A stretch of 64,000 bases of DNA from Capitulum mitella (taxonomy: Eukaryota; Arthropoda; Thecostraca; Pollicipedomorpha; Pollicipedidae). Below, piece by piece: positions 47,170-58,800 of the stretch. The first letter of the stretch is position 1, and each line of letters starts with the position of its first letter. The notes under the pieces were generated by a model, which did no database searches, was not told where the DNA came from, and worked only from the letters and a program-made list of their open reading frames with translations. The stretch is from contig CP099843.1 of the NCBI GenBank assembly GCA_030062745.1, forward strand, positions 20,068,997-20,132,996. The letters are read 5' to 3'. Both the position numbers and the translations under genes were made by a program.

Positions 47170-49658
47170 TGTGATTGTCTGAATTTCGGCACACGAAAAA
47201 AGAAAACGTCAACACCGTGAAGCGCCCAGCAAAATAGACGCGAAGGTGACGTAGATCTTCAACAAAACTGTGGTTCACCTTTCTCGTCGAACCCTGATGC
47301 AACTACTGCCTTCAATGCAGTAGCTGCTAATACCACAAGTGTCACCAAGGTGAGTTGCGCTCCTTCGAACGTGTTCCCAGGTGCCGTGCACCGAACGTCA
47401 CGCGTCACGCGGGCACTGCTGGCAACATGTCATGGCTCGCCCGGCTGGGATCCAAGTCCCCGCGACGGTCTCTGTTCAGTTCTTCCCGGACGACGCGAAA
47501 AAACATACGTTATCCCTTTATTAATACGCCAACATTTGCATAATCGATATGACTTTGGCAACGTCTGCGAACAGGCAGCAAGAGCGTTACGTTCAAACAC
47601 CAGCGAGCCTGGGCCAACGAGACCCACAAGCACCATATAACACAGCGACAACCAACACGGGTTCTTTGGTAGCTCAGCCAATGTCCAACTGAGTGGCTCA
47701 AAGAGGGCAGCTGACAAAACGACTGACGAGGATCTGAAACAACAGATATGTGACCTCGATATGACGTGCTCCGAAAGTCAAAGTGCTGACAATGACTGTC
47801 GACATCCAGGCGAGTGACAAACACGGGAGACCGACCTACCGAACGGCTGCATCGCCCACTGATATCTGCAGGCCGGACCATGCAGCTATTCCCAGACACC
47901 TACTCACAGCACATCACTTGGCCGATGCAAGGTAAGCAACAAGCTCGGGTCCTCGGGAAGCACACCGCCAGAATGTTCAGCTAGAAGTTGGGAAGACTAC
48001 GAGGGACAAAAATTAAACAATAAGCTTCCATTGCACAAATCGCACGAATCAAACATGACTCATCACCTGGAAAGAGACGCGTAACTAAAACTAAAAACGA
48101 AATCATAACGGGACAACGCCGTTCGCACGACTCAAGCATATCAAACTGACTACATGAATGGTACGCCGTCTGTGTGTGGGCAAACCTTCGGCTACAGAGC
48201 CTCACAACAGCAGGCGGCCAGGGAAGACCTGATGGCGGCAGACAGAGACGCGCCGGCCGACCGCCCCCAACAGTCAGCCGGGCGCGTGACCAGGGAAACG
48301 CACCTTGTTCGACGACCGCGACCGAATGTTTTGATCCGCCTGGTCAAAACCACACGGCCGGCGGCCGACGCTAGTGATATGGACGACTGGTTCCCGGAGA
48401 TATGTGGTTCATAGACGCCGCACACAACGCGACGAGAAGGCGCGCTGGCACATTACGAGGCGTCGATAGCTGCTAAAGACACGTGAAAGTCACCACCGTT
48501 ACATAGCGTTCGTCGTATATAGCTCCAGTTAAACACAAGCAGTGATCCCGATATGTAACAGATAAGCAAGATCCCAGATTTACAACGAAAACAAAACCCA
48601 GCGTGAAAAAATAAGGCGGTGCCGTTGCATACTTGGACTTTGGTATAATTCGCTAAAGGTAAACAAAAGGCTTAATATTTATCAAACGCAGAGTGGAACA
48701 ACGACAAGAACGGTATGCGGCTGGCTAAATGCGCATGAACAAAGCTCTGCATAACAGCGTGCGAGACCGCAGCCAGAGTGAAGCAAACGAGCGGCCTGCG
48801 AATTTTCCGCCCACCACGGACCGCCGCGAGGACGCGAAATCTGCACAGGTCTCGGCCGGACCCCGAGCCCACTGCGACACACTCAGCCAAAGCGGCACGG
48901 ACACAACTGGGCACCACGGTCAAAAGCATTTTGGCTATTCGTATGCCTGCATAAAACAAATCACACACAGGCGCGCACGCACATGCACACGCACACGCGC
49001 ACACACACACATATTGGGTAATCCACTTAAAGAGCCAAAATTTGAGCCCAAATTAAAGCCTCACGGCCAGCAAAATGCCAAAATACTGCTTAGGGTGTGA
49101 CAAGGAATGGTGGCTTAACCAAACAAAGAGATCAATGCAAAAATATCGTGGGACTGTCGTGGCATGAACAGAGTAACAAAACAACTAGTCTGGGCCCGGG
49201 GTGGCGCTAATAACCTGCTCTTAGCGAATAAAACACAACTGCAAATGTACACATGCGTTCAATGTCACAGTGTTAGTAGACACCTGTTACGTGTTCTTTT
49301 ATGACTAACTTGACGAACACAGCGCGTTGATTTTCCCTTATAGCACGATCAACATTGGACGAACTGGATCGGAAGCATGTGTTTAGACTGTCCAACATGA
49401 ATAAAACTGGGACTGGTAAAAAGGTTCCAATGCTTTTTAGCAATGCATACATTGTTTTACGTAAAGGCAGCAAACCGCTAGTTTGCCAAACACTGACCAT
49501 GGAAGAACTACGCAACAGTAACATGAGTCCAACGAATACTACACAGATAAGTATCCCGACCAGTCAAGTGTCTGGCACCAGCAGACTGCCGGCCAGTCGC
49601 GAAGCCAACGTACCCCGGACCGGCGGAGTCGACCCCTGCGGCGGCCGCCGCCGGCCGC
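47170..49658. other. Intergenic stretch between two convergent genes
   Basis: Contains the 3' region of the lipase gene, read leftward. A candidate minus-strand AATAAA is at 47517-47522, which seems far away. An imperfect CA/CG dinucleotide microsatellite lies at 48963-49013. No supported coding region was seen. Confidence 0.4.
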
Positions 49659-51689
49659 TCACTTCTGCAGCAGCAGCTGGCGCAGCAGCTCCACGCAGCG
49701 CCGGCTGCCCTCCTGCGCCTCCGGACTGAAGCGGGCGAAGTTGAGGAAGCCGTGACAGACGCCGTCCAGCACGGTGAGGCCAACCGGCACGCCGAGCTGC
49801 CGCCAGCGGCGCGCCATCGACACGCAGTCGTCCAGGCACGGGTCCAGGTGGCAGGTGAGCACGTGCGTGGCCGGACAGCGCGCCAGCACCTCGTCCCGCT
49901 CAAAGTAGGGGCTGAGCCGCGGGTCCGGGTCCACCTCGAAGTAGCGGAACTCGTCCGTCAGCGAGTTGGCCACCAGCGTGTCCAGGTCGTGGCTGGCCAG
50001 CGTGTGCCCCAGCTTGCGGCGCTTCGGGTTCAGCGTGTAGTTGGCCACGTCCGCCTCGGCGCCGGGCTCGGCCGCAGACTCGTCGTCGCCGTCATCGTTG
50101 GCGGCGGCCGACGGCGACGGGTCGACGGCGGCCGGCGCGGCGCCGCCGCCACGCGCGTGTCCGGCGTACGCGTGCAGGCAGCGCATCAAGAAGCCGAGCG
50201 GCAGCACCGGGTCCATGACGCACAGCAGCCGGGCCGCCGACGGCGTGAAAGACGTGTTGAAGGGCGTGTAGACGAGGAACTGGCCGTCAGGCACGCGCAC
50301 GCCGCGCTGAATCGCCTGCATGGTGACGGTGGTGACCAGGTTGCCGCCGGCCGAGTCGCCGGCCACGATGATGCGCTCGCCAGTCGAGCCCAGCAGGCGG
50401 CAGTTCTTCACCGCCCAGCAGTAGGCGTAGAACGCCTCGTCGGCCGCGCGCGGGAACGGCGCGTCCGGCGCCAGCGAGTAGTCGACCGAGAAGATGGGCA
50501 CGTCCAGGTCACGCGCCCATTCGCGCAGGTACACCTCGTGCGACTTAGACGACTGCGCCACGAAGCCGCCGCCGTGGCAGTGCACGATCAGGCAAGGGCT
50601 GGCCGGCAGCTTGGCGGCGCGCGCCACCCGCCCGCCCAGCATGCCGTCGCGGCGCCGCGTGGCCAGCAGCCGGCAGTGGACGGAGTCGGGCCCGATGTGC
50701 ACCGTCGGCGGCGCCACCTCGACCGTGCCGCGGCCGTCGGCGCGCGGCATCTGCAGCGGCTCGGGTGGCAGGCCGACCGTGAGGTTCACGGCCGCCGCCG
50801 GGCACGCGACCTCCGGGTACATCTGCAGGAACTCGCTCTCCTGCTGCGACCAGAAGCCCTTGCAGAAGTCGATGTCGGCATAGCGGGAGATGTTGACGAT
50901 GCGTTTGGCGCGGTACTCGGGGTCGGTCAGGATGCGGCGGAAGAAGAGGGACGCCGTGGCCCAGCGGCGGAACGTGCTGCCCGTGTTGTAGAAGTAGTGG
51001 CTGTACATGCACATGAAGCAGGCGATGCGCAGCAGCACAGCCTGCATCGACGGGCAGTACTGCGAGCCCATCATGCGGCCGTAGAAGCAGTACTGGTTGA
51101 TCTCCTCGGCCTTCTTCAGCAGCTCGATCGGCGAGTGCCTCTGGTCGGGGAACAGCGTGCCGGGCTCGCTCCAGCCGATCAGCGTCTGCAGGTGCTCCAT
51201 CATGGTGCCGATCGAGACCATCCACTGGCACCAGGCCTCCACGTCCTTGGCGCTCTCCTTGCGGCTCAGCTGGCGGCGCCCGTTGCCATTGCGGATCTTC
51301 AGGCAGGTCTCGTGGCTGGCGTTGACCATCTTGTCGAACATGTCGACGAACGAACGGTAGCCGTTGCCGGGCACGGCCTCGGAGAAGTCGTAGTCGCGGC
51401 ACACGCGGCGCACTTTGTCCGCCTTCGCGGCCGTGGCCTCGTAGTGGTCGGCCAGCGAGGCGAGGCCGATGGCCAGCCGCTGTCCCTGCTCGCTGACGTC
51501 GTCCTGGAAGAGCAGGGCGCAGTCGCGCGCCAGCGACGCCAGCGACTGCTGTCTGTTCTCGCCGTTGACGGGCGACGTCGTCGCCGGCGCAGCCGGGTCG
51601 GCGGAGGCCATCGTTCGCGACAGGAAGAGCCTGAAGACCGGCTGCTGTCTGGTAGCCAATTTGGCAGCCGCAAGGAAGCGCAGGGCCAT
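49659..51689 (-). CDS. Hsl: Hormone-sensitive lipase, single coding exon, 676 aa
   Basis: Neutral lipase that hydrolyses diacylglycerol and other esters at lipid droplets. An N-terminal HSL domain (about 30-330) contains NGYRSFVDMFDKMV and NQYCFYGRMMGSQYCP. The alpha/beta-hydrolase domain follows: the HGGGF oxyanion motif at His372, SVDYSLAPDAPFPRA, the nucleophile Ser446 in GDSAGGN, RVPDGQFLVYTPF, the acid Asp616 in HLDPCLDD and His646 in CHGFLNF. These match vertebrate HSL closely, so activity is expected. The regulatory insert between helices is short (about 80 aa), acidic and Ala-rich. The chosen start is MALRF at 51689; MASADP at 51611 (650 aa) is an alternative. The whole coding region has no intron and is very GC-rich. 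It converges on hillarin. Confidence 0.93.
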   Translation of the reverse strand: MALRFLAAAKLATRQQPVFRLFLSRTMASADPAAPATTSPVNGENRQQSLASLARDCALLFQDDVSEQGQRLAIGLASLADHYEATAAKADKVRRVCRDYDFSEAVPGNGYRSFVDMFDKMVNASHETCLKIRNGNGRRQLSRKESAKDVEAWCQWMVSIGTMMEHLQTLIGWSEPGTLFPDQRHSPIELLKKAEEINQYCFYGRMMGSQYCPSMQAVLLRIACFMCMYSHYFYNTGSTFRRWATASLFFRRILTDPEYRAKRIVNISRYADIDFCKGFWSQQESEFLQMYPEVACPAAAVNLTVGLPPEPLQMPRADGRGTVEVAPPTVHIGPDSVHCRLLATRRRDGMLGGRVARAAKLPASPCLIVHCHGGGFVAQSSKSHEVYLREWARDLDVPIFSVDYSLAPDAPFPRAADEAFYAYCWAVKNCRLLGSTGERIIVAGDSAGGNLVTTVTMQAIQRGVRVPDGQFLVYTPFNTSFTPSAARLLCVMDPVLPLGFLMRCLHAYAGHARGGGAAPAAVDPSPSAAANDDGDDESAAEPGAEADVANYTLNPKRRKLGHTLASHDLDTLVANSLTDEFRYFEVDPDPRLSPYFERDEVLARCPATHVLTCHLDPCLDDCVSMARRWRQLGVPVGLTVLDGVCHGFLNFARFSPEAQEGSRRCVELLRQLLLQK

Positions 51690-51727
51690 GCAACGAAGAA
51701 CCTCCGAGCAGCGATTAGCCTCGCCAG

Positions 51728-51750
51728 GACCTGTAAACAGATACAGCCAA
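51728..51750 (-). promoter_or_regulatory. Probable 3' splice site in the 5' UTR of the lipase gene
   Basis: On the minus strand, TTGGCTGTATCTGTTTACAG precedes GTCCTGG, with the exon starting at about 51730. It suggests that a 5' UTR intron separates the coding exon from an upstream promoter, perhaps beyond the CpG-depleted block. The alternative is transcription straight through, adding an upstream in-frame segment. Confidence 0.5.
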
Positions 51751-52060
51751 GACTCAGAAGTGTAAACGTGTAACAGAAACAACTCCTATGCTAGTAACTC
51801 ACACATATTAAACCAGCCATTTTGCACATTATGGTAAACGTGCTACAATCTTCACTGGGAAATAGGGATAAGTGAGGAAACGTTCTAGACATGTTCACAA
51901 AGACATCTAGACAAATTCTTGTGGGTGCTTAACCCTACTTCCAGTTGGGGGGAGAGGGGAATCCGCCCCTCTACACGCTTCACAAAACTTGGTCACTTTT
52001 CCTTGCTTTTCTTTCTATGAACTGCACTGAAAACTTTCTATCCTATTTTGACCAGATGCG

Positions 52061-55000
52061 GGGTCAGGTCACATTTTTGGGAGGCACCTCAGGCCATTTT
52101 TGGTCATGCTGAAGCTAAAAGAAAAAAGGCTGACATAAATAGGATTCTTAAGAGCTTTAAAACTTTATATCAGTACATAAATAAATACCTAGACAAGCAC
52201 ACAACAATAATTTTGTTAATCTCAAGTCAGTTGATGGAGTTAGATCAAGATAAAAAATCAAAATTTTGTTTATGTCAAATATTTTGGTTCTAATTAACCA
52301 AATGCAAAAACCTGAAAAATATACAAGCCAGACAAGTACCCTCTACTTGTGTACCAAGTTCCAGGTTGGTATCAGGTTAGGACACAGTTATTATTAATAT
52401 TAGTTAGAGATTTAAAATGTCAGTGTGCATACCCTATATTACAACAGCCATAGGCTAACATTCTCAAAACAGTCAAATGAAATGACTGGAAATGTTCTTA
52501 AACAATATCAAATGAACTCAAGGTTATTTCATTTGACTCTGAGGCAGTGTCAGGAAACCTGGTTTTTATTCCTGGTGCCAGAGTACAAATTCTCTTTTGG
52601 AGTATAAAATGTCATGTGTTTATGTGAGAAACATGGACTAACTAGGTGCTTTGCAAGCATATGTGGCCAGCAGGGGCAGATCCAGCAGCTCTGTTGGGGG
52701 GGAATCACTTTCCTGGGTCTGCATGGTATGTCAGCAAGAGTTGCTGATGGTGGGTGGAAGGCAGTTGGCCATGGGTTTGGCGAGTGCTTCAGCAGCCGAG
52801 TATGAATGGTTCACCAAATCAACTGCAAGGAGGGGATGCTGGGCAACTTCAAACTGTGGTTGAGTACAAGTACCCATGTCTTTTGAGGAGGGGAGGGGGG
52901 CAAATGACCATTTTGGAGTACAAAAATCTTCTTGGAGTATAAATTTTTTGGTGCTCCTTAATGCTAGGAAACAACAGTTTTTCCAACACTGCTCTGAGAT
53001 AAGTGGACATCACTTCATGTCAAAAGGTGTAAGATGGCCTGATCAACATGTGACCATGGCAGCTCCCCCTCTCATGTCCCTGGTGCAATCTATACTTACA
53101 TCATACAAAACAATGTAATATGATTTGTAATTGTTCAGCATGACATGACTAGTACAACCAAAAAAAGTGTTCAGCTTTTCTGTTTCTTCAGTTTTTGAAA
53201 AATGTCCTCTCATTTTTGGAACCTTGCAAATGCCTATGTATTTTCCCAAAGTATGAATCCACAGTAAACATCCCATCCACCAGGTCTCTATTCATACCAA
53301 TTGCATCAAAATTGGTCCATAAGCAGCAGAGTTACAAGTCCAAAAAATCCCCTATTTTGACTTTCTGCCCCAATATCCACCATTTCAAGATACTGATACT
53401 TATTTTTAAAAATGTAGTTTACATCAAAGCAAAGTGATTGCCTTCATTGCAATATCAAATATATAGTTCTTGGGATAATGGGGGCCAAATCTGTCCCCCC
53501 CCCCCCACAGGGAATGGGCTATACTGCCTAGTCATCTGGGAACAAGGTTAACAGGGCTATAACACCACCTTCTGGCATTCTGACCACAAAAACAGTGCAA
53601 CTGTTATAGCAATATTAACATGTTTTTTTCTGGATATTATCTAGGATTTTTATCCCTGAACTGAGAATACTTTGTGGCTATCAGCAGTCATACAATATTT
53701 GTGGGTGCCAACCATCCGCACTACCAACCTCAACTTTTTGGTGCCTGGGCACCCACAAGCAGATAACAAATGCCACTAATGCATTCATATGAATGTCCTT
53801 CAGTACATTCAGATAGTGCTGATGCAATATGTCTTACTATTAAATACAGTGACTATCCCTGTGAATTTTCATTAGTTCATTCAAGGCAATGCTAATATTT
53901 CTAGATGAGCACACAGCAATGCTTCAATGATCTACTACTGAAACCTTCCCTATGCTATCAGACTAAGGACAATAAGTACAGCAAATAAGACAGTCATCCA
54001 TCACACCAATACTAACAAGAATATAAATGATATTATTGTGCTTAACTTCACTAAATCTCTGAAACATAAGAGCAAGCCTACAGGACTGCAACTGCCTCAC
54101 CATCAAGCAATCACAACCTGATGTTGTATGTCAATTAGTTGTGAGAAAATTCCTCCTACATTGGTCATGATGCTATTGGTAACAAAAATACATATTATTT
54201 AGCAGCATCCTTATGGTCCAAGAATACATGGTACATGTAGCTGTAAGTTAGGTTAAATAACATAAAAGTGTTCAATCCACCACCCACCAACACCATTACA
54301 CATAGTACCATCACATTGCATATATTAAAATTGCCTGTCAGATTTAATTTCTTCCCTATGTCACTTTCTGCTGAAGAAAAATTGTGTGATTTGATGCATT
54401 AACTGTTAATGCATTTCTTAATGATTTATTCATATTACCCTTGCTTGCAATTTTAGCCAACATATGTACTAATATGGTGCTTTGTGGTATATATGCTCTT
54501 TTGACCAAGTGCAGATTGACTGCATGGGCAATGACATGTGCTATTCTTATTCAATTTCCTCTCAAAACAGAAGGAATGGCCTGAAATGATGTTTACCAGA
54601 CTTAGCTGACCTACAACAACCTTTTTAAACAAAGAGGCCACATCAGAATCTGCAAAGTGAAATCTGACATGACATGTCTTATAACAGGCAAGGTACTGGG
54701 CTCCTTAGTCATCCACAGATTACTGGTCCTCATTTCTTTAGCAAGTGTCAGGCCTTAAATCCACAACATACATTAAATTACCTGTCATTTAAAACTCTGG
54801 CAGTGCAGTATATTCAGGACAGTAGAAAAAAACACTTTTTGAGCCCCTTTTCTATATGATATCATTGTGACAATGTGAAGTTTTCCCAAGCCTGACAGCA
54901 TCTGCCCCTACTGTCCAATCTAGTTGCATTACACCTAGTTAACAGTCTGAACATGCCTAATTCTGCTTCAAATTCTGCTTCAAAGTATCTACATTCTTAA

Positions 55001-55274
55001 TATTTACCATGTCACCATGTTGCTGAATTACTCACAGAGCTCAGAACCCTAACCAAGAATTGCATTTCTTCACTCATTCTCAAATAAAATGGTCTCAGTC
55101 TATTTTACCTTTAGAGATACTCACTTCCTTTTGCCAAACTGGGCTGTTTGTACAAAAAGCCAATGCTTTAATCAAATGGCCAGTCTAACTGGCTAGAGGT
55201 CCTCTGACCAGTTCTACATTCTCAAAGCCATGGCAATAATGGGCAGTTTGAGTGTCACTTTGGATAGATAAACA
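52061..55274. other. CpG-depleted AT-rich block 2
   Basis: In 3.2 kb I find only three CpGs (52781, 52797 and 53717) and none at all from 53719 to 55274. CpGs are common from 55275 onward and extremely common in the lipase exon on the other side. No exon was recognised; the block may be the first intron of the lipase gene. It contains MITE copy 2 and a run of 12 C at 53495-53506. Confidence 0.85.
52545..52991. mobile_element. hAT-type MITE copy 2, uninterrupted, 447 bp
   Basis: The ends CAGTGTCAGGAAACCTGG and CAGTTTTTCCAACACTG are inverted. Flanks CTCTGAGG (52537-52544) and CTCTGAGA (52992-52999) match at 7 of 8. It aligns along its length with the reverse complement of the copy at 1744-5691 and shows the continuous target site, near 52865-52885, into which the 3.5-kb element inserted in that copy. 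Confidence 0.88.
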
Positions 55275-55616
55275 CGGTGGCAACCCCAAGGGTCTCAACA
55301 GCCCACGCACTGTGAGGCCAACAACTCCGAGCCTTCACGGGCATTCAAACACCGTGAAAGGCAATTATGCCTGCTAAATTTATTTAAGTACGGCTACCGA
55401 CGCTGCTTCTCACCCGCTCTCCGGCTAAGCCAAGATTTCGGAACCTCACTGAGACCAAACTCAGGAGTACGAGGATGATAATCAACGCGGTACGTACCCA
55501 GAAAATTATCTGTTATATCAGTTGCCAAGAATTTCTCTCACAACTGCTGTATACAAGACGTCCGACAAGAATTTCTTCGCCGTAAGATGTGTATGATTCC
55601 TAGAAGTCATCTTCAC

Positions 55617-55880
55617 GTCGCCGAACCGCCGTGAATGACGCACCAGCATGCGCATTAGGAACACCGCGACTAAAGTGCAGAAGCAAGCATCCTCCGTAAA
55701 ATCCAGGATAATAGTTACAAGACAGCTTAGCATTACTTCGCTGTGAATTCCCAGATATGAATGATTTTGGTCAGGAATAGCGTACGAACAGTTCCGCCTA
55801 CGTATCACACTTTTAGCTTTTGCTTGATCCGTGCAAAATTGTGACCTCCAGATATCATGCAAGGTTGGATGTGGATTGAA
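55617..55880 (-). CDS. Candidate exon of an unrecognised membrane protein
   Basis: An 88-codon minus-strand exon, phase 0 at both ends, lies between acceptor CATGTCCATTGCAG and donor GGCGAC|GTGAAG. It contains a hydrophobic helix (VMLSCLVTIILDF, then CFCTLVAVFLMRMLV) followed by the basic RHSRRFGD. The pattern recalls arthropod gustatory receptors, where a helix ends in a basic RRF-type loop, but this is a weak impression. If unspliced, the frame continues to a stop at 55518. It lies next to the CpG-depleted block. Confidence 0.3.
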
Positions 55881-56199
55881 CTGCAATGGACATGATTGAC
55901 GATCTTGGAGGGTGGTAAGGGTCAAACCGCCCAGACCGTCATTTTTCATGTATTTTGGTCTTATGCATATAGCAAAGACTACAACGGAATGGTCCGATTA
56001 TATTCAGACTCAGCACTTTTTCTGGTACGATGGCTCAAGATCAGGTATCCTCTCCCTTCTCTTTCAACAAAAATCAGTGCAGGCATACATCCGTGAAGTT
56101 ACAACAGCCACAATAACGGTTCCAATAACGAGTACCGATTTCTAAGAAAGTTACGCCAGAAAACAAACTGACCGAGTTATTCACGAATATGAAGTCCGT

Positions 56200-57160
56200 T
56201 TTGGAATAACTTTGGCTGTGTGGCCTCTGGTGGTCCCACAAAAAAAACGTTGAAGTTAGCAACAGCTGTAAAATGTTTCGCCCACCACGGGGCGGGGTCC
56301 CTCTGCCGTCGGCATTGTGCGGGCCACGCGGTGGGACGCGGGCGCCACCTTTTGCGCTTGACCAGCACCAAGGGTGCCCGATTCAAGCGCCCGCCGCCAG
56401 GCGGTGGTCGCCTCGGCCGTCTGGTTGCACCCTGGCGGTGGAGCCGCGCATGGCCGCTAGACGGCGGTGGGCGCTGCATCAGGTGCCTAGGATGCTGCTG
56501 CCGGGTTAGGCGCATGCGCCAAAGTGGTGAACGACCCATCCCGTTGCGCGCGCGATGTGGGCAGCGAAGGCCCGGCTTTCGGGGCACTCCGCACCGTGGC
56601 TTCTTTGGGGTAGGTCATGTGGGTGTCGGGCCAAAGAGGGTCTCGAGATTCTGGGGTTGGGGTATCTCCTGCGTAAATGTAGGCGCTGTGATTTTGAGTG
56701 TGTTCGTATCGAATGTGTCACGTCGAATGTTAGGATTGGCTGTACGATTCTGTAGCCGTAACTCGTAATTAGTGAATACATGGGATGCTAGAGATCAGCT
56801 ATCTTTCTCCTAGCGCCGGGTGCCGGGACTACTTTGCGGTGAGCGCAACACACACGTGTGCACCGGGTCGCACGTAACGACCGTGTGGCAGGCGAGCGAA
56901 ACAGCGATACCGGTGCTTTTGGCTCCCCGTGACGAGTTCGGCCGACGACTCACGGTGGAGGGTGGAACGGCGCTGGGCGGTGCGTAGCGCTGTTTGGTGT
57001 CGTGGTAAGGTCCGTGTCCGGAAGGACCCCACCCCCTTTTTACACAGCCACAGCAACATTTTAGACAATGAGCACTAATTCCAGCGAAATATATGCCCAG
57101 GATAACCCTTTTGTAATCGATATTGTACGTCACATTTAACAGGTAGCTGTTGGTTTATAA
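56200..57160. other. GC-rich stretch without a recognised gene
   Basis: Open frames on both strands over 56220-56770 are driven by GC content and show no domain that I recognise. Nothing else is supported. Confidence 0.35.
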
Positions 57161-57904
57161 AATTAACTGGTTGGTGGATGACGTCCGTCGCACACTTCCC
57201 CTGACATACACCTGAAACTCTTCGGATCTTCGGGCGCTATTTTTTATGCCTGTGAACGAACTACAAAGGAGGTTCATGACGCTTTGCTGAAGTCACAACT
57301 TTCAGTGACCGCAACGCCGGGGTCGTACTAGCGTGACCTCAGTTCATTTCATGCATCTAACAGATGTTTGCTTGCCCGTTTCAGCTGTTGAGCAGTCAAT
57401 ACGCGGAACATTTTTTAACGTATGTCCTTATGCTGCATAGTTATCATATAGCAAGTTATCATATGGCAGAACTGCGCGGTCGGTATGAACTGTTACATAT
57501 TACGTGCCTCTCACGTCAGCTTCATGTTGTACATACCTCAAATAGTACTCACATGTACATACCGTTAACTGACATGTGCGCTTGATTTTCTAACTGCCGC
57601 CTTTTTATCCTCCCTCAGTCGTTGATCCCAATGACAAAGGCATATCAGGTTGCGACGAAATATTGGGGCTTTAATAAAATCCAACCCATTTTACTGAAGC
57701 ATCATCCGAAAAACTTAACCAGTTCACTTTATGCCATATGCAGCCACCGGCTGAACCTTTCCATAGTCCCCAGATTAACTCTCACCCAACGCGGGGGGGT
57801 TCGAGGGCCCCAATGATATAATAAATAGTGCGCGCAGCGCTGAAATTTTCGGTGGCTTTTTACATCCTTTGCGCATGTCCTGTATAATTTTCATCTGCCG
57901 ATGG

Positions 57905-58800
57905 TGTCAGGTCACTGACCATAGTCATGTAGTAGAGGCCAGCCTCCGATTTTTTTCAAAGTTTTGTACAACCTACATGCGATCCGTCGACCTAGAACTT
58001 CCAGGCATGGTTTTCTAGGACATAACTAAGGATTGTGCTGTCTCTAATTTGTTGTCAAGGTCAAGGTCAGTGACCTGGGGTCAGCTCAATTTCCGCCCTA
58101 TTTTCCCATTTCCAACGGTTTCGAACCGTTTCTTCGGCTTGTTAGTGCCTGAAATACATTTCGGGCCAAGGAAGCCACTAAACACGACAAATGGTGGTGA
58201 CCCACAAGAAAAGTCATGGGGTCAAGTCAGGTCACATTTGGGATGAACTTGCAAAAGGCAGTCTACAACCCCATTTTGATGTCCCCTGAGGTAAAAATAT
58301 GCAATGAAATCGATTTTGCGTTCTACAGCTGCATAAACATACTTCAAAGCTTTGAAATGACCTAATGTCATTTAAGGTTATCCGAGAACGTCGTGATAGA
58401 AGCTGGAATGCATTCCTGGTGCATGAAATGCATTCCTGGGCCAAGGGCGCCACTAAACACGACTAAAAAAATGCTAAGCCAAGGGTCAAGAGGTTGAAGA
58501 GGTTGAAGGGTCAAGAGGTTGGGTCGGGTTACATCTGGGACGGACTAGCAAGAGTCTAAAACCCCATTTGGATGATTCCTGTGGTAAAGATATGAACTGA
58601 AGCCGATTATGCAGTCCAAATATCCACCACGGCCCTTCCATGCTGTGAAATAACCTTAGGCCACCTGAAGTCACGTGCGGTCACCGTGATAGAAGCCGAG
58701 TTCATGTACAGATTCACAGTTTCATCCCTATGACTTATTTCATGAGTAAATGGCAGATCTAGGCATAAGAAGACGAAACCCAAAGCCTGATTACAGGCAA
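57905..58800. repeat. AGGTCA-rich interspersed repeat, copy 2, with internal duplication
   Basis: Related to 34020-34640. The section with GAAATRCATTYSKGGSCAAGG and CCACTAAACACGACTAAA occurs twice (58145-58430 and 58425-58800). It contains AGGTCAAGGTCAGTGACCT at 58058-58076: a direct repeat followed by a perfect inverted pair of AGGTCA with a one-base spacer. Confidence 0.65.

Noticed and set aside
50545-51693. A 382-codon minus-strand open frame in another phase of the lipase
   Set aside because: Composition-driven shadow, rich in Arg, Pro and Gly, with no lipase motif.
49752-51773. A 673-codon plus-strand open frame
   Set aside because: It is the antisense shadow of the GC-rich lipase exon, whose minus-strand reading has the full lipase motifs.
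56220-56770. A 182-codon plus-strand frame and a 136-codon minus-strand frame
   Set aside because: Overlapping GC-driven frames without domain, splice or codon support.
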